Shown: piece after piece, positions 1 to 7,492 of the stretch
Numbering within the stretch: the stretch's first letter is position 1
Layout: every line of letters begins with the position of its first letter
Source: an uncultured Desulfobacterales bacterium
GTDB taxonomy: Bacteria; Desulfobacterota; Desulfobacteria; Desulfobacterales; JAFDCJ01
Direction: 5' to 3'
Length of the DNA: 15,423 bases
Assembly: GCA_945787595.1 (NCBI GenBank)
Contig: CALZJV010000322.1
Location: 8,697 to 24,119 of the forward strand
The notes under the pieces: generated by a model
Seen by the model: the letters and a program-made list of their open reading frames with translations, nothing else
Databases searched by the model: none
What the model was told of the DNA's origin: nothing
Translations under genes and position numbers: made by a program

Positions 1-536
1 CCCGTCCGGTTGTCGGCAGCCGCCCGGATACATTTTCCGATATTGGATTTTTTCAGAAATACAAATATGAGAATCGTGATGACAATTGCCAGGGCAAATG
101 CAATCAGACGGGAGACATCTATCATCACGGAACCGATCCAGAAGGTTTTAAGGCTCAGGGCAGTCTGCGGGCTGCGGTGATCCGGTCCCCAAAACAATAG
201 GGCGCAATTTTCCAGGACCAGCCCCAGGGAAACCAGCGGAAGCACCTGTATCGCCTCGGGATAATCGAGAATGCGATTAACGAGCGAAGATTGAATCACG
301 TATCCTAATACAAAAATAATTGCTGCGACAATAATCAGGGATAGGTAAGGGTCAATTCCGAGCAACACGAAAATCCAGTAGGACACGTACATGGCCATGA
401 CCATCATCTGGCCGTGGGCAAAATTAATGACGCCCATAACACCAAAAATCAGGGAGAGACCCAGGGCGATTAAGCCATAGATCCCTCCCAATAAAATCCC
501 CTGGACCGTTAACTGTACCGCAAGGTTTGAATCCAT
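1..536 (-). CDS. livH: Branched-chain amino acid ABC transporter permease LivH (partial, C-terminus outside window)
   Basis: Inner-membrane permease of a Liv-type (HAAT) ABC importer. The visible 178 residues begin MDSNLAVQLTVQGILLGG and carry the family hallmark GLSLIFGVMGVINFAHGQ at about residues 25-42. Further hydrophobic segments follow, and near the window edge comes the loop GKCIRAAADN that contacts the ATPase in this family. The start is the ATG at 534-536, with GGGAG about 11 bases upstream. The reading frame is open upstream of this ATG and joins the substrate-binding gene in frame; an ancestral TAA for that gene lies 5 bases before this ATG in another frame (542-544). The second permease and the two ATPases expected in such an operon would lie beyond position 1. 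The identity is clear; the actual substrate (amino acid, urea or amide) cannot be told from the permease. Confidence 0.93.
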   Translation of the reverse strand, partial: MDSNLAVQLTVQGILLGGIYGLIALGLSLIFGVMGVINFAHGQMMVMAMYVSYWIFVLLGIDPYLSLIIVAAIIFVLGYVIQSSLVNRILDYPEAIQVLPLVSLGLVLENCALLFWGPDHRSPQTALSLKTFWIGSVMIDVSRLIAFALAIVITILIFVFLKKSNIGKCIRAAADNRT

Positions 537-541
537 TGCGT

Positions 542-1700
542 TTACCGCTCCCAAAGTTGAGGCGCGGGAAAGACAATCTTGTCGGATTGGGCAAACTCTT
601 TGGGCGCCACGATGAGCCGTTAAAGCGCCCGTGTTGTCGCCTTTTTCGTCAAACTGGATGGGACCGCCGACCACCGGGTGATCTTTGAAATTGGTCTGGC
701 GCGTTGCCGCCAGAATCTTTTCGGGATCGGTCGAGCCGGCTCGCTCGATGACATCAGCGATGACCTGCACGCCGGCATAGGCGTAGGCGCTGTTGGTATC
801 CAGATATCTGTTATGGGCTTTTTGGAAGGCCGCATTCGCCTGCTGGTAAACCGAGCTGTTGGGGTTAATCCAGGGTACGTTGACCATAACGTAATAAATA
901 AGCTTGTCCAGATCTTTGATAACATCCGGTTCATACCAACCGGGGGAGCCGGGGCCGTAAATACCCATCAATTCTACCCGCTGTTTATAGAGCTCTCTGG
1001 CCAGAATAATACCGTCACCGGGCCGGGAGACCGGGAAAAGAATGTCGGGTTTGGCGGCTTTAATTCGGGCCACTTCAGCAGATAGATCATGTATCCCCAA
1101 TGGATATTGAACACGATCGACAATCTCGATGGGTAGTCCGGATTTTTCCATAAATTTGACAAAACCGCCGGACATGCCCTTGCCGAAGGCGTCAGCCGTG
1201 TTGGTCACTACCGCCCGTTTGGGCATGACCCCCTTCATTTTGGTGACCATTTTAAGGTATTTGATGCCACCGTTGAGCAGTCCTGTGACGGTAATAAAAA
1301 CCCGGAAGGTATATTTTTTGCCTTTGCCGGTAATTTTATCCAGGGCGGCGACATCCATAATAAACGGTACCTGCCGCTGTTCACAAAGGGTCGAGATGGC
1401 CAGGGCAACGCCACTTTGAAAGGGGCCGGTCATCACCGCAGCACCGCCTTTAATCAGCCGGTCGGCTTCCGAGCGACCAATTTCGGGTTTAAGCTGATTA
1501 CCCCGGCGTTGACCCACGCCGATAACCGCTAGTGGTCCGGTTGCCGGTTGTACCGATCCGATTTTAATCGTTGGAGGGGCTGCACGCAACAGTTTGGGGA
1601 CGCCAAAAGTTGAAGCCGCCACACCCAGGCCGGCGACTCCCGAAACTTTCAAAAAGGTTCTCCGATCCATGCTATTTATTGATAATCGTTTCTCGCTCAT
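542..1700 (-). CDS. Liv-type ABC transporter substrate-binding protein, internally deleted and frameshifted (probably damaged)
   Basis: Periplasmic type I binding protein (Peripla_BP_6/LivK-like) feeding the LivH permease downstream. It starts at ATG 1700 behind GGAGG (spacing about 8). A Tat-like signal DRRTFLKVSG sits at residues 12-21, before a hydrophobic stretch. Family landmarks follow: IKIGSVQPATGPLAVIG, GPFQSGVALAISTLCEQRQ, KYTFRVF and a C-lobe GIYGPGSPGWYEPDV. Two defects are visible. At about 1490/1491, GQRRGNQL runs directly into KPEIGRSEADRL, where relatives have some 25-30 more residues (the usual DEIN-AGGI segment). At about 606-617 the frame slips: the expected tail VAPKEFAQSDKIVFPAP... 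ending at TAA 542-544 is in another frame, while the original frame stays open into livH. Either the gene is decayed or the assembly has errors. The family call is secure; function is doubtful. Confidence 0.8.
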
Positions 1701-1940
1701 GGTAATTTCCTCCCTTCGTGGATTAAGGGTTCACTCAAAAATAACTTCAAATTTAGGACGTCGATCCATCCCGGCCGCCTCAACTCCCAAAATTGTGAAT
1801 TTATTCCTTCGTGAACCCTGTAAAAATGATTGAATCCCCATGCATACTGGTGAAACCGCTAATTTTTGGGACATGCTATGCTTCGGATGGGATATTGAAT
1901 GTCGACTGAAGACGATTCATTTTGTATCATAAGGTTATTT

Positions 1941-1968
1941 TCTATATTATGCTGTCTTCTGAAGTCAA
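1941..1968 (-). promoter_or_regulatory. Candidate sigma-70 promoter for liv genes
   Basis: On the minus strand, TTGACT (1963-1968) and TATAGA (1941-1946) are separated by 16 bases. That is five of six and four of six matches to the -35 and -10 consensus. It lies about 240 bases upstream of the binding-protein start and points towards it. Confidence 0.4.
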
Positions 1969-2080
1969 GAACTAATCCGGTTTAAAAAGTTTAATCCCGG
2001 CTTGTCGCTTTTCTGGCCTTAACCTGATAATCCTTTTCCAACGGGGCATAATGGTGTAAAGAGGATGATCTATTTTTAGT

Positions 2081-2227
2081 AAATAAGGATTTCGTTGAAT
2101 AGTTGATTGGCTGATTAGGAGAATTATGGTAATTAATTCATAATTTTAAGACCTATAAAGCATTGTATGCCCAATTATTTTGAAAACATGGAGCAAATCC
2201 TTATTTAATCCTAATTAACCAATCAAC
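2081..2227. repeat. Two inverted-repeat pairs in interleaved (A B A' B') order
   Basis: Arm A, AAATAAGGATTT (2081-2092), is perfectly complementary to A' at 2195-2206. Arm B (2102-2120, 19 bases beginning GTTGATTGG) matches the complement of B' at 2209-2227 with two mismatches. The order A-B-A'-B' is interleaved, not nested, so the arms cannot form one simple hairpin. Between them a 7-bp inverted repeat, AATTATG/CATAATT (2122-2128 and 2139-2145), could form a small AT-rich hairpin. The block ends about 30 bases before the FAD oxidase gene. Confidence 0.7.
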
Positions 2228-2257
2228 GAATCAACTTCTCAGCTATACATGTAATAT

Positions 2258-2262
2258 GGAGG
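2258..2262 (+). promoter_or_regulatory. Shine-Dalgarno that decides a TTG start
   Basis: GGAGG here overlaps the G of the upstream ATG at 2256-2258, so it cannot serve that ATG. It sits 5 bases before the in-frame TTG at 2268-2270, an ideal spacing. This argues that translation starts at TTG. Confidence 0.7.
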
Positions 2263-2267
2263 TTAAA

Positions 2268-3653
2268 TTGAAATTCAATCCGCTTACGCCAACCCATTTA
2301 AAAAACCTGAAAGCCATGGTGGCATCGGATCGGTTTTCCACCGGAGAGTCGGTGCTTGATCTGCATGCCAAGGATGAATCCCGGCATCTGCCCTGCCGGC
2401 CGGAGGCAGTTGTCTGGCCGCAGAGCGCGTCCGAAGTATCGGCAATATTACAATATGCCAACGGCAACGGTATTCCGGTGACCGGCTGGGGCTCCGGTTC
2501 GAGCCTGGAAGGCAACCCCATTCCGATAAAAAAAGGCATTGTGCTGGATTTTTCCCGAATGAACCGGATTTTGGAGATTCGAGAAGAGGATTTCCAGGCC
2601 GATGTGGAACCGGGGGTGGTTTACCAGGATTTAAATGAAAAACTGAGGCATACCGGTTTGTTTTTCCCACCGGATCCCGGAGCCCGAGCTACCTTGGGCG
2701 GGATGATTGCCAACAACGCCAGCGGGACCCGCACTATTTATTATGGTTCCACCAAGGACTACGTATTGAAATTGTCGGTTGCGCTGGCTAACGGAGAGAT
2801 TATTGAGATGGGCACCCGGGCCAGCAAAACGTCTTCGGGGTATGATTTGATTCGGCTGTTCGTCGGCTCCGAGGGCACCTTGGGGATCGTTGTGGGCGCC
2901 ACGGTGCGCCTGGCGGGACTGCCGGCGGAGTTTTCGGCGGCCATTGCAACCTTTCCGTCGATGGAAACCGCCGGCAAGGCGGTATTTGAAATTATGCGTG
3001 GGGGGCTCAACCCGGCCGCATTAGAGCTGCTGGGTCCGGAATGCATTGAACTGATGAATAAAGAAGAAAGTCTGGGATTAAATGTTTCACCGACGCTTTT
3101 TATAGAATTTCATGGCGCCAGCACCAGTCAATTGGCGGAGGTTTTGGAAATATCAGAGGATATCTGCAGAGCCGAGGGATGCAGTCAATTTCAGCCGGGA
3201 TTAGGCCGGGCGGAAAGGGATCGGATTTTCAAGGCACGCCATGCACTGGGTGAGATGATTCCCCGCAATCATCCGGATTGCGGTATCATGGTTATGGACG
3301 TGGCCGTACCCATAACCGCCTATTCGGCATTGATCACGGACATCCGCAGTGAACTGGCCGGAACCAATCTGGTCAGTTATTACATCAGCCATGCCGGAAA
3401 CGGCAATGTGCATTTGAACATTGTCGGTGAAAAAGGTGATCAGAAAAAATGGGATCTTATCAAAGCAATCTCCCACCGTCTGGTTTCCAAATGTATTGAG
3501 CTGGGCGGTACCGCCACCGGAGAGCATGGGATCGGGCTGGGAAAAAGAAAATACATGGCTGCCGAACATGGAACCAGTCTGCAATGGATGAAACACGTTA
3601 AATCGTTGTTTGATCCCAATGGTATCCTGAATCCAGGCAAAGTATTTCCATGA
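2268..3653 (+). CDS. FAD-linked oxidase, D-lactate dehydrogenase/glycolate oxidase GlcD type
   Basis: Flavoprotein of the FAD_binding_4 / GlcD family, oxidising a 2-hydroxy acid such as D-lactate or glycolate and passing electrons to a carrier. About 461 residues from TTG 2268, a normal length. An ATG at 2256 is in frame but has no usable RBS. Residues below are counted from that ATG. The N-terminal half has the PP-loop-like FAD motif VTGWGSGSSLEGN (about 75-88) and PDPGARATLGGMIANNASGT (about 139-158). The C-terminal half has HAGNGNVH (379-386), where HAGDGNxH is usual, and GEHGIG (422-427), whose His is in the active-site region of relatives. No 4Fe-4S module is fused and no glcE/glcF-like partner follows, so the electron acceptor is unknown. 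The gene stands alone and is followed by a strong terminator. Family certain; substrate not. Confidence 0.92.
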   Translation: MKFNPLTPTHLKNLKAMVASDRFSTGESVLDLHAKDESRHLPCRPEAVVWPQSASEVSAILQYANGNGIPVTGWGSGSSLEGNPIPIKKGIVLDFSRMNRILEIREEDFQADVEPGVVYQDLNEKLRHTGLFFPPDPGARATLGGMIANNASGTRTIYYGSTKDYVLKLSVALANGEIIEMGTRASKTSSGYDLIRLFVGSEGTLGIVVGATVRLAGLPAEFSAAIATFPSMETAGKAVFEIMRGGLNPAALELLGPECIELMNKEESLGLNVSPTLFIEFHGASTSQLAEVLEISEDICRAEGCSQFQPGLGRAERDRIFKARHALGEMIPRNHPDCGIMVMDVAVPITAYSALITDIRSELAGTNLVSYYISHAGNGNVHLNIVGEKGDQKKWDLIKAISHRLVSKCIELGGTATGEHGIGLGKRKYMAAEHGTSLQWMKHVKSLFDPNGILNPGKVFP

Positions 3654-3655
3654 AA

Positions 3656-3696
3656 TAAAAGGTCGTTAAAGCATAACTGACTTTAACGACCTTTTA
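3656..3696. terminator. Bidirectional hairpin terminator between convergent genes
   Basis: A perfect 16-bp stem: TAAAAGGTCGTTAAAG (3656-3671) pairs with 3681-3696 across a 9-base loop. It starts 2 bases after the FAD oxidase stop. A-rich and T-rich stem ends allow use in both directions. The convergent ClpP-like gene ends about 100 bases away. Confidence 0.85.
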
Positions 3697-3801
3697 TGGT
3701 GTTAATTGCTCCGTGCGTGAGGTCGGATCCCAGGTGGTGAGAAGCTTGAGTCAAATACGCACGCAGCAGCAGCATTATGGATATTATAGCCTTATCAGGG
3801 T

Positions 3802-4542
3802 TTACTCTATGCTGTCTACCAACCCCCAGTTCAACGCCTTGTCGGCACTAAACCAGGTGGTCTTTTTTTCCAGCTCTTCCCACTTTGATTTGTTTAATTT
3901 GGAATTGTCGACGAGTTTACCGATATAGCGATCACGCAGCAGATGCATCAAATCGTTTTGCGATTGAATATCGGAAGCGGTTTCGCGTCCCGGCCATTTC
4001 CAAAGGGCGGCTTCATGCACCATGAAAATGGTTCCCGGTGCAGCCAAACGAACATCGCAAACCGCGAAGACCGGCACAGCTGCGCTGGCAATGATGCCGG
4101 AGGCGTGGGCTGTGATTTTAAAGCCTTTTCTTCTGGCCCGTTCGATCTGATCCGCCAGAGCCAATCCTGAAAACGCATCGCCGCCGGGAGAATTGATGAA
4201 CAAATTGACGTCGCGGATCTCCGTGTTATTTTCCAGGACGACAAGATCGTTCCACAAGCGGGTTACATCCGCTACCGACAGGCCCGAGAAGATTTTGACA
4301 AAGGCCTTGTTGCTTGAAATGAACGAGAGCTGGGATAAACGGCCTTCCGGGTTGGCCACTTCCATGGATCTGTTGACCCGATCTTTTTGTCCATCTTCAA
4401 CTGTAAGTTTGGTCGGTTCCGCAGCCTGGACTTTTACAACGATTTCCTGTGGTGCCTTCGCCGGTGACGGTGTGGTTGGTACGGTTGCACAACTGATGAA
4501 AAAAATACCCAATGCCAAGAAAAGAAAAACTTTTTTAACCAT
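3802..4542 (-). CDS. ClpP-fold serine peptidase-like lipoprotein
   Basis: Predicted lipoprotein of 246 residues: a hydrophobic signal ending FFISC with lipidated Cys18, then a Pro/Ala-rich linker to about residue 60. From about 75 there is a ClpP/crotonase-fold domain. ClpP landmarks are LFINSPGGDAFSGLALAD (114-131, oxyanion Gly-Gly), a nucleophile Ser153 in SGIIASAA, and His176 in FMVHEA. The C-terminal motif WFSADKALNWGLVDSI matches the ClpP end. By alignment from memory, the position of the ClpP catalytic Asp appears not to be Asp here, with Glu nearby; this needs a structural check. The RBS AAGGAG lies 8 bases before ATG 4542. Unlike cytosolic ClpP it should sit on the envelope and has no ClpX/ClpA partner nearby. 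Its role may be envelope proteolysis; the substrate is unknown. The fold is confident, the activity less so. Confidence 0.85.
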   Translation of the reverse strand: MVKKVFLFLALGIFFISCATVPTTPSPAKAPQEIVVKVQAAEPTKLTVEDGQKDRVNRSMEVANPEGRLSQLSFISSNKAFVKIFSGLSVADVTRLWNDLVVLENNTEIRDVNLFINSPGGDAFSGLALADQIERARRKGFKITAHASGIIASAAVPVFAVCDVRLAAPGTIFMVHEAALWKWPGRETASDIQSQNDLMHLLRDRYIGKLVDNSKLNKSKWEELEKKTTWFSADKALNWGLVDSIE

Positions 4543-4607
4543 GACTCAATCTCCTTACTGTTTTTTTTGATTTAAGTTCATATGTGTGCTTTGAGTTTTA
4601 GCAAGAA

Positions 4608-4630
4608 GCATACCAATCGCTTTGGTATGC
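4608..4630. promoter_or_regulatory. Inverted repeat, possible operator or hairpin upstream of ClpP-like gene
   Basis: GCATACCAA (4608-4616) and TTGGTATGC (4622-4630) are a perfect 9-bp dyad around a 5-base centre. It lies 66-88 bases upstream of the ClpP-like start. It lacks a following T-run on either strand, so an operator is more likely than a terminator. Confidence 0.5.
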
Positions 4631-4882
4631 AACAAAAAAATATTCAACTTAAAAACATATAGTAGAATATCATATGGATACAGGATTACGGCCTAAAAGC
4701 TAGATCGTCCTTCAGCAGTCACGGATTTGACATTGAGAGTCAAGAATGCCATTAGTTTTAGTTAAATGGTTGATCAGATGGCAGCCAATAGCGAATGGTG
4801 AATGACGAATGTCGAAAGAATGTATTCTATCTATTTGACAGTAACTATCACTACCCCAAGAGAGAACTATTTAACCAAATCC

Positions 4883-4893
4883 AAGGAGGTGAT
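4883..4893 (+). promoter_or_regulatory. Near-perfect full-length Shine-Dalgarno for the GTG start at 4897
   Basis: AAGGAGGTGAT is complementary to the whole conserved anti-SD tail of 16S rRNA. Its GGAGG core ends 7 bases before GTG 4897. This settles the start against the in-frame ATG at 4795. Confidence 0.85.
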
Positions 4894-4896
4894 ACC

Positions 4897-5550
4897 GTGG
4901 ATCATGATTTTTCCATGTCAGCGCGATACCAGGAAGCTTATCCCGATGTGGGCTTCGGTCTCACCCTTATCAGCGGTTGCCGTCACGTTTTAAACCCGGC
5001 GGGGTTTGATGCGTATAAAAGAAAGCTGCTGCGGAAGATGAGACGACGGGATACGCTGGCCCAGATTTCAAATCGGATAGAGATTTATGCTGACTTTTTC
5101 AAGCAGTTCGGATTCAACTGTCCGCTGACCAAACATCTCAAACGAACCGTCAACAGCGGTTTTCCCCGCTATTCCCTTTTCGTCGATGCCCATTTTATGG
5201 CAGAAATGTGTGCCGGTATCCTTGTGGCGGTAACTGATTATGAGCAGTTTGACGGGAATCTGCAATTGGATGTCTGCGACGAGGAAGAAATCTGTAAAGG
5301 CATGGGCGGGCGCCATTTTATCACGAAAAAAAGTGAAATAGTGCTGCGGGATGACAAAGATATCGTTTGCGTGCTTTGTCAGGGGGCGGATGAAAAGACC
5401 CGGGTGAGAGAAGATACCGAAAATGTGCTGTTTTATGCATATGCTGTTCCCGGGATTGAGAGAGCGCATCTGCAAGAAGGGTTAGCCATCGCAGCCGACA
5501 CGCTGGTAGAGTTCGGCGCCGGAAAAACTGAATTTATTGATGTTTATTGA
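4897..5550 (+). CDS. Stand-alone B3/B4 tRNA-binding (PheRS-beta editing-like) domain protein
   Basis: A 217-residue soluble protein that resembles the free-standing B3/B4 domain family (COG3382), related to the editing domain of phenylalanyl-tRNA synthetase beta. Members are thought to act on tRNA or mischarged aminoacyl-tRNA, but few are characterised. Visible landmarks: YPDVGFGLTLISGCRH near the N-terminus, a helix with FFKQFGFNCPLTKHLKRTV, the strand-turn PRYSLFVDAHFMAEM, GMGGRHFITKK, then VCVLCQGADEKTRVREDTENVLFYAY, which matches the family pattern of an Arg/Thr-rich turn before a hydrophobic strand. GTG start chosen for its exceptional SD; an upstream in-frame ATG (4795) would add 34 residues of low-quality sequence. 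It is monocistronic. Assignment is from pattern recognition without a search; fairly confident in the fold family. Confidence 0.8.
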   Translation: MDHDFSMSARYQEAYPDVGFGLTLISGCRHVLNPAGFDAYKRKLLRKMRRRDTLAQISNRIEIYADFFKQFGFNCPLTKHLKRTVNSGFPRYSLFVDAHFMAEMCAGILVAVTDYEQFDGNLQLDVCDEEEICKGMGGRHFITKKSEIVLRDDKDIVCVLCQGADEKTRVREDTENVLFYAYAVPGIERAHLQEGLAIAADTLVEFGAGKTEFIDVY

Positions 5551-5690
5551 TAAGTATTAATAGGTTTGGTGTCTTGTGGCTGAACTTTTACAGCTATACG
5601 AATTAACGGCTCAGTGCCATAATTAAAGCAGCTTTATCTACAACCTAAATTGAGCGATTTTTTACTCGATCTGCACCGATCTCTTGCGCA

Positions 5691-5745
5691 TCAAGGCTTG
5701 CAAAAATCCTTGACATATCCATGGGTATGCCTGTGGTTTTTGCAA
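5691..5745. terminator. Overlapping hairpins between convergent genes
   Basis: TTGCAAAAA (5698-5706) pairs with TTTTTGCAA (5737-5745), enclosing a near-palindrome around CCATGG. Alternatively TCAAGG (5691-5696) pairs with CCTTGA (5708-5713). The two pairings are mutually exclusive. The stretch lies between the ends of two convergent genes (5550 and 5757), where a two-way terminator is expected, but no clean U-run follows. Confidence 0.45.
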
Positions 5746-5756
5746 ACCCTGCTGCA

Positions 5757-6344
5757 TCAAGATCTCGTCACATCTCTTCGCAAAAAATTGCTCAACTCAG
5801 GTTTAACCACCTTGAAGCTGCTGAGGATTTGCTCAAAGGCTGCAATATCCTTTTCAAAATAATATCGCATTGCAGCGTTATAACGCAGATTATAAAACGA
5901 TTCTTTCCTAATAAACCCATAGTAAAGTGTTTTGAAGGTCGAACCCTTTTTATCCTTGTAGGTAAACAAAATTTTAAAACCTTCCCGTCCGTCTATGATC
6001 GCAGGCACGTTTTCGATGACATTAAAATTATAAATACGGCGGTCTGAGGCAATTTCGTCAATAATAACGCCGGCTGCCTCCTGGGGCAGCATCCCTTTAT
6101 TTAATTTCTTTTTCGTATTCCTGTATGGTCGATCGATCGGGCGCTGCTGAATAAGCACGTATTGGAGGAAAACGCCGTCTTTTGTAAAAAGATATTTATC
6201 AATGTGTTTGGGTTTCCACCATCCTTTTGGTATTTCGACTAAAAAATCGTTAACGGGTAAATTCTTCAAGCTGCGCTCCTGGGCCACAGATGCACAGCCG
6301 GTAATTAAAAATAGAGAAACTAGTATGGCTAGTATTGTTTTCAT
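5757..6344 (-). CDS. Lipoprotein of unknown function, coupled to M48 protease
   Basis: A 195-residue predicted lipoprotein: MKTILAILVSLFLITGC gives lipidated Cys17. The mature part is a single alpha/beta domain with FLVEIPKGWW near its start and SFYNLRYNAAMRYYFEKDI followed by a C-terminal helix. This layout recalls PsbP/DcrB-like folds (inference), which often start with a 'P-x-G-W' turn. No catalytic motif is seen. ATG 6344 is chosen because it overlaps the M48 stop by one base (TAATG) and follows GGAGAAGGA; a longer reading to 6428 would run antiparallel-free inside the protease gene and has no signal peptide. As third gene of a lipoprotein trio it is probably co-expressed with the protease and may be its substrate, adaptor or regulator. 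Confidence 0.85.
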   Translation of the reverse strand: MKTILAILVSLFLITGCASVAQERSLKNLPVNDFLVEIPKGWWKPKHIDKYLFTKDGVFLQYVLIQQRPIDRPYRNTKKKLNKGMLPQEAAGVIIDEIASDRRIYNFNVIENVPAIIDGREGFKILFTYKDKKGSTFKTLYYGFIRKESFYNLRYNAAMRYYFEKDIAAFEQILSSFKVVKPELSNFLRRDVTRS

Positions 6345-7492
6345 TATCCTTCTCCGTTGGTTACACACAATTTTAAATATCCCTGAATGTAAGCCTTGTC
6401 GGCAGTATCCGGTGCAAGCAACAGGCATGATTCGAAATATTTTTTTGCCAGAAGCTTTTCTCCGTCTTTAAAATGTATCAATCCCATGGCCTTGTGCGGT
6501 TCCGCCAAGGACGGATTCAGTGAAATCGACTTTTCATAATTTTTTATGGCTGTAGCTGCATCATCTTGCCGACCTCGCTGCCTGAATATCTCGCCCAACA
6601 GAAAATAGGCGCGGGCATCGTTCGGTTTTACAGCCAGGAATTTTTCCACTGTTCTTTGGGCAACGAAAAATCTTCCCTGCCGAAGATCCAGGCGAGCATT
6701 GTCAAGAACTAAGCGGGATATCCTGGATTGAAATACATCCTTGTTTTTAACGCCTGTGATTTTCCCCCGATATTTCTCAGCCAGCCAATTGTTTATATTT
6801 TTAATGCGTTGCTGGACGTTGGGATGGGAACCGAAAAAATAAGGCTCCTCGATTCCCTCGATTTCAATCTCCTGTTTCAGGAGTTCAAAAAGCTTTAAGA
6901 CTTCCCTGGGATCATAGTTGGCTTTGACCGCCAGGTCAAGCCCGACTCGATCAGCTTCGATTTCAAGTTCACGTGTCAAACCGCTAATGGAAGCTATCGA
7001 GCCGGTTTTATGAAGAAGCTGAGATATTTCCCGGTCCGTTGGGATGATTGCCTGATTCCGGTCTTTAATGCTGCGCAAGGCTCTAAGAGAATGGCGATGG
7101 GTACAGTGAACCATTTCATGGGCCAGAAGGGCGGCCAACTGGGCCTCGTTATCCATGCGGGCAAGAATTCCAATATTAATATAGATGACTCCGTTGGGAT
7201 AAGCAAATGCATTTAAATTGGTATCTTTGATCACTCTAACTTGAAAGGAGAGTTCCGGCGAGATGGAATTTGTCTGAAGCTTTTCGGCGATCTGATGGAG
7301 ATAATATTCGATTTCGGCATCCTGATACACTACCCCGCTGTTATTTATGGTGTCCTGTTCTTCCTGCGCCCGGCGCCAAAGCATCTGCTCTTCTTCACTT
7401 GGCGAAAGCGTCTGGATACCAGGAAGGGCTCGAGGTGTTGCACAACCGGCTACCAGACAACAAACGGCGATGATCAGAGCTAAATATTTCAT
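6344..7492 (-). CDS. M48 family zinc metalloprotease lipoprotein with TPR-like C-terminus (BepA/YfgC-like)
   Basis: A 382-residue predicted lipoprotein; the signal ends LVAGC with Cys17. The M48 domain has NAFAYPNGVIYINIGIL (94-110), the zinc motif HEMVH (125-129, ligands His125 and His129, catalytic Glu126) and ELEIEADRVGLDLA, whose ExxAD gives the third ligand Glu177. GSHPNVQQRI follows the domain as in BepA. Residues from about 265 to the end look like two or three TPR-type helical pairs: NDARAYFLLGEIFRQRGR and SLAEPHKAMGLIHFKDGE. In Gram-negatives such proteins act in the periplasm on outer-membrane protein assembly or degradation (known for BepA). It overlaps the upstream lipoprotein by 4 bases (ATGA) and the downstream one by 1 base, so the three are translated together. 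All catalytic residues are intact. Confidence 0.93.
   Translation of the reverse strand: MKYLALIIAVCCLVAGCATPRALPGIQTLSPSEEEQMLWRRAQEEQDTINNSGVVYQDAEIEYYLHQIAEKLQTNSISPELSFQVRVIKDTNLNAFAYPNGVIYINIGILARMDNEAQLAALLAHEMVHCTHRHSLRALRSIKDRNQAIIPTDREISQLLHKTGSIASISGLTRELEIEADRVGLDLAVKANYDPREVLKLFELLKQEIEIEGIEEPYFFGSHPNVQQRIKNINNWLAEKYRGKITGVKNKDVFQSRISRLVLDNARLDLRQGRFFVAQRTVEKFLAVKPNDARAYFLLGEIFRQRGRQDDAATAIKNYEKSISLNPSLAEPHKAMGLIHFKDGEKLLAKKYFESCLLLAPDTADKAYIQGYLKLCVTNGEG

Larger units (their letters stand above)
1701..2255. other. Gene-free region between liv operon and FAD oxidase
   Basis: No plausible gene is seen. The stretch is AT-rich and lies between divergent transcription units. It holds a liv promoter candidate (1941-1968, minus strand), a 9-bp inverted repeat (1726-1734 with 1811-1819, AGGGTTCAC/GTGAACCCT) in the liv leader, and the paired inverted repeats at 2081-2227 listed separately. 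The liv leader would be roughly 230 bases, long enough for leader-based control, but I do not recognise a known riboswitch. Confidence 0.6.
4543..4896. other. Divergent intergenic region with two small inverted repeats
   Basis: No gene is seen. It separates the ClpP-like gene (minus) from the B3/B4 protein (plus). Besides the 4608-4630 repeat it has TTGACA (4727-4732), a perfect -35 box on the plus strand, but the -10 at the right distance (CATTAG, 4750-4755) is poor. TTGAC/GTCAA (4727-4731, 4739-4743) forms a small dyad over this box and could be an operator. Confidence 0.4.

Noticed and set aside
678..1085. Plus-strand ORF of 135 residues opposite the binding protein
   Set aside because: Mirror of a clear minus-strand coding gene; no RBS or motif of its own.
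4795..4896. In-frame N-terminal extension of the B3/B4 protein from ATG 4795
   Set aside because: No RBS before 4795; an 11-base SD precedes GTG 4897, and the added 34 residues do not resemble the family.
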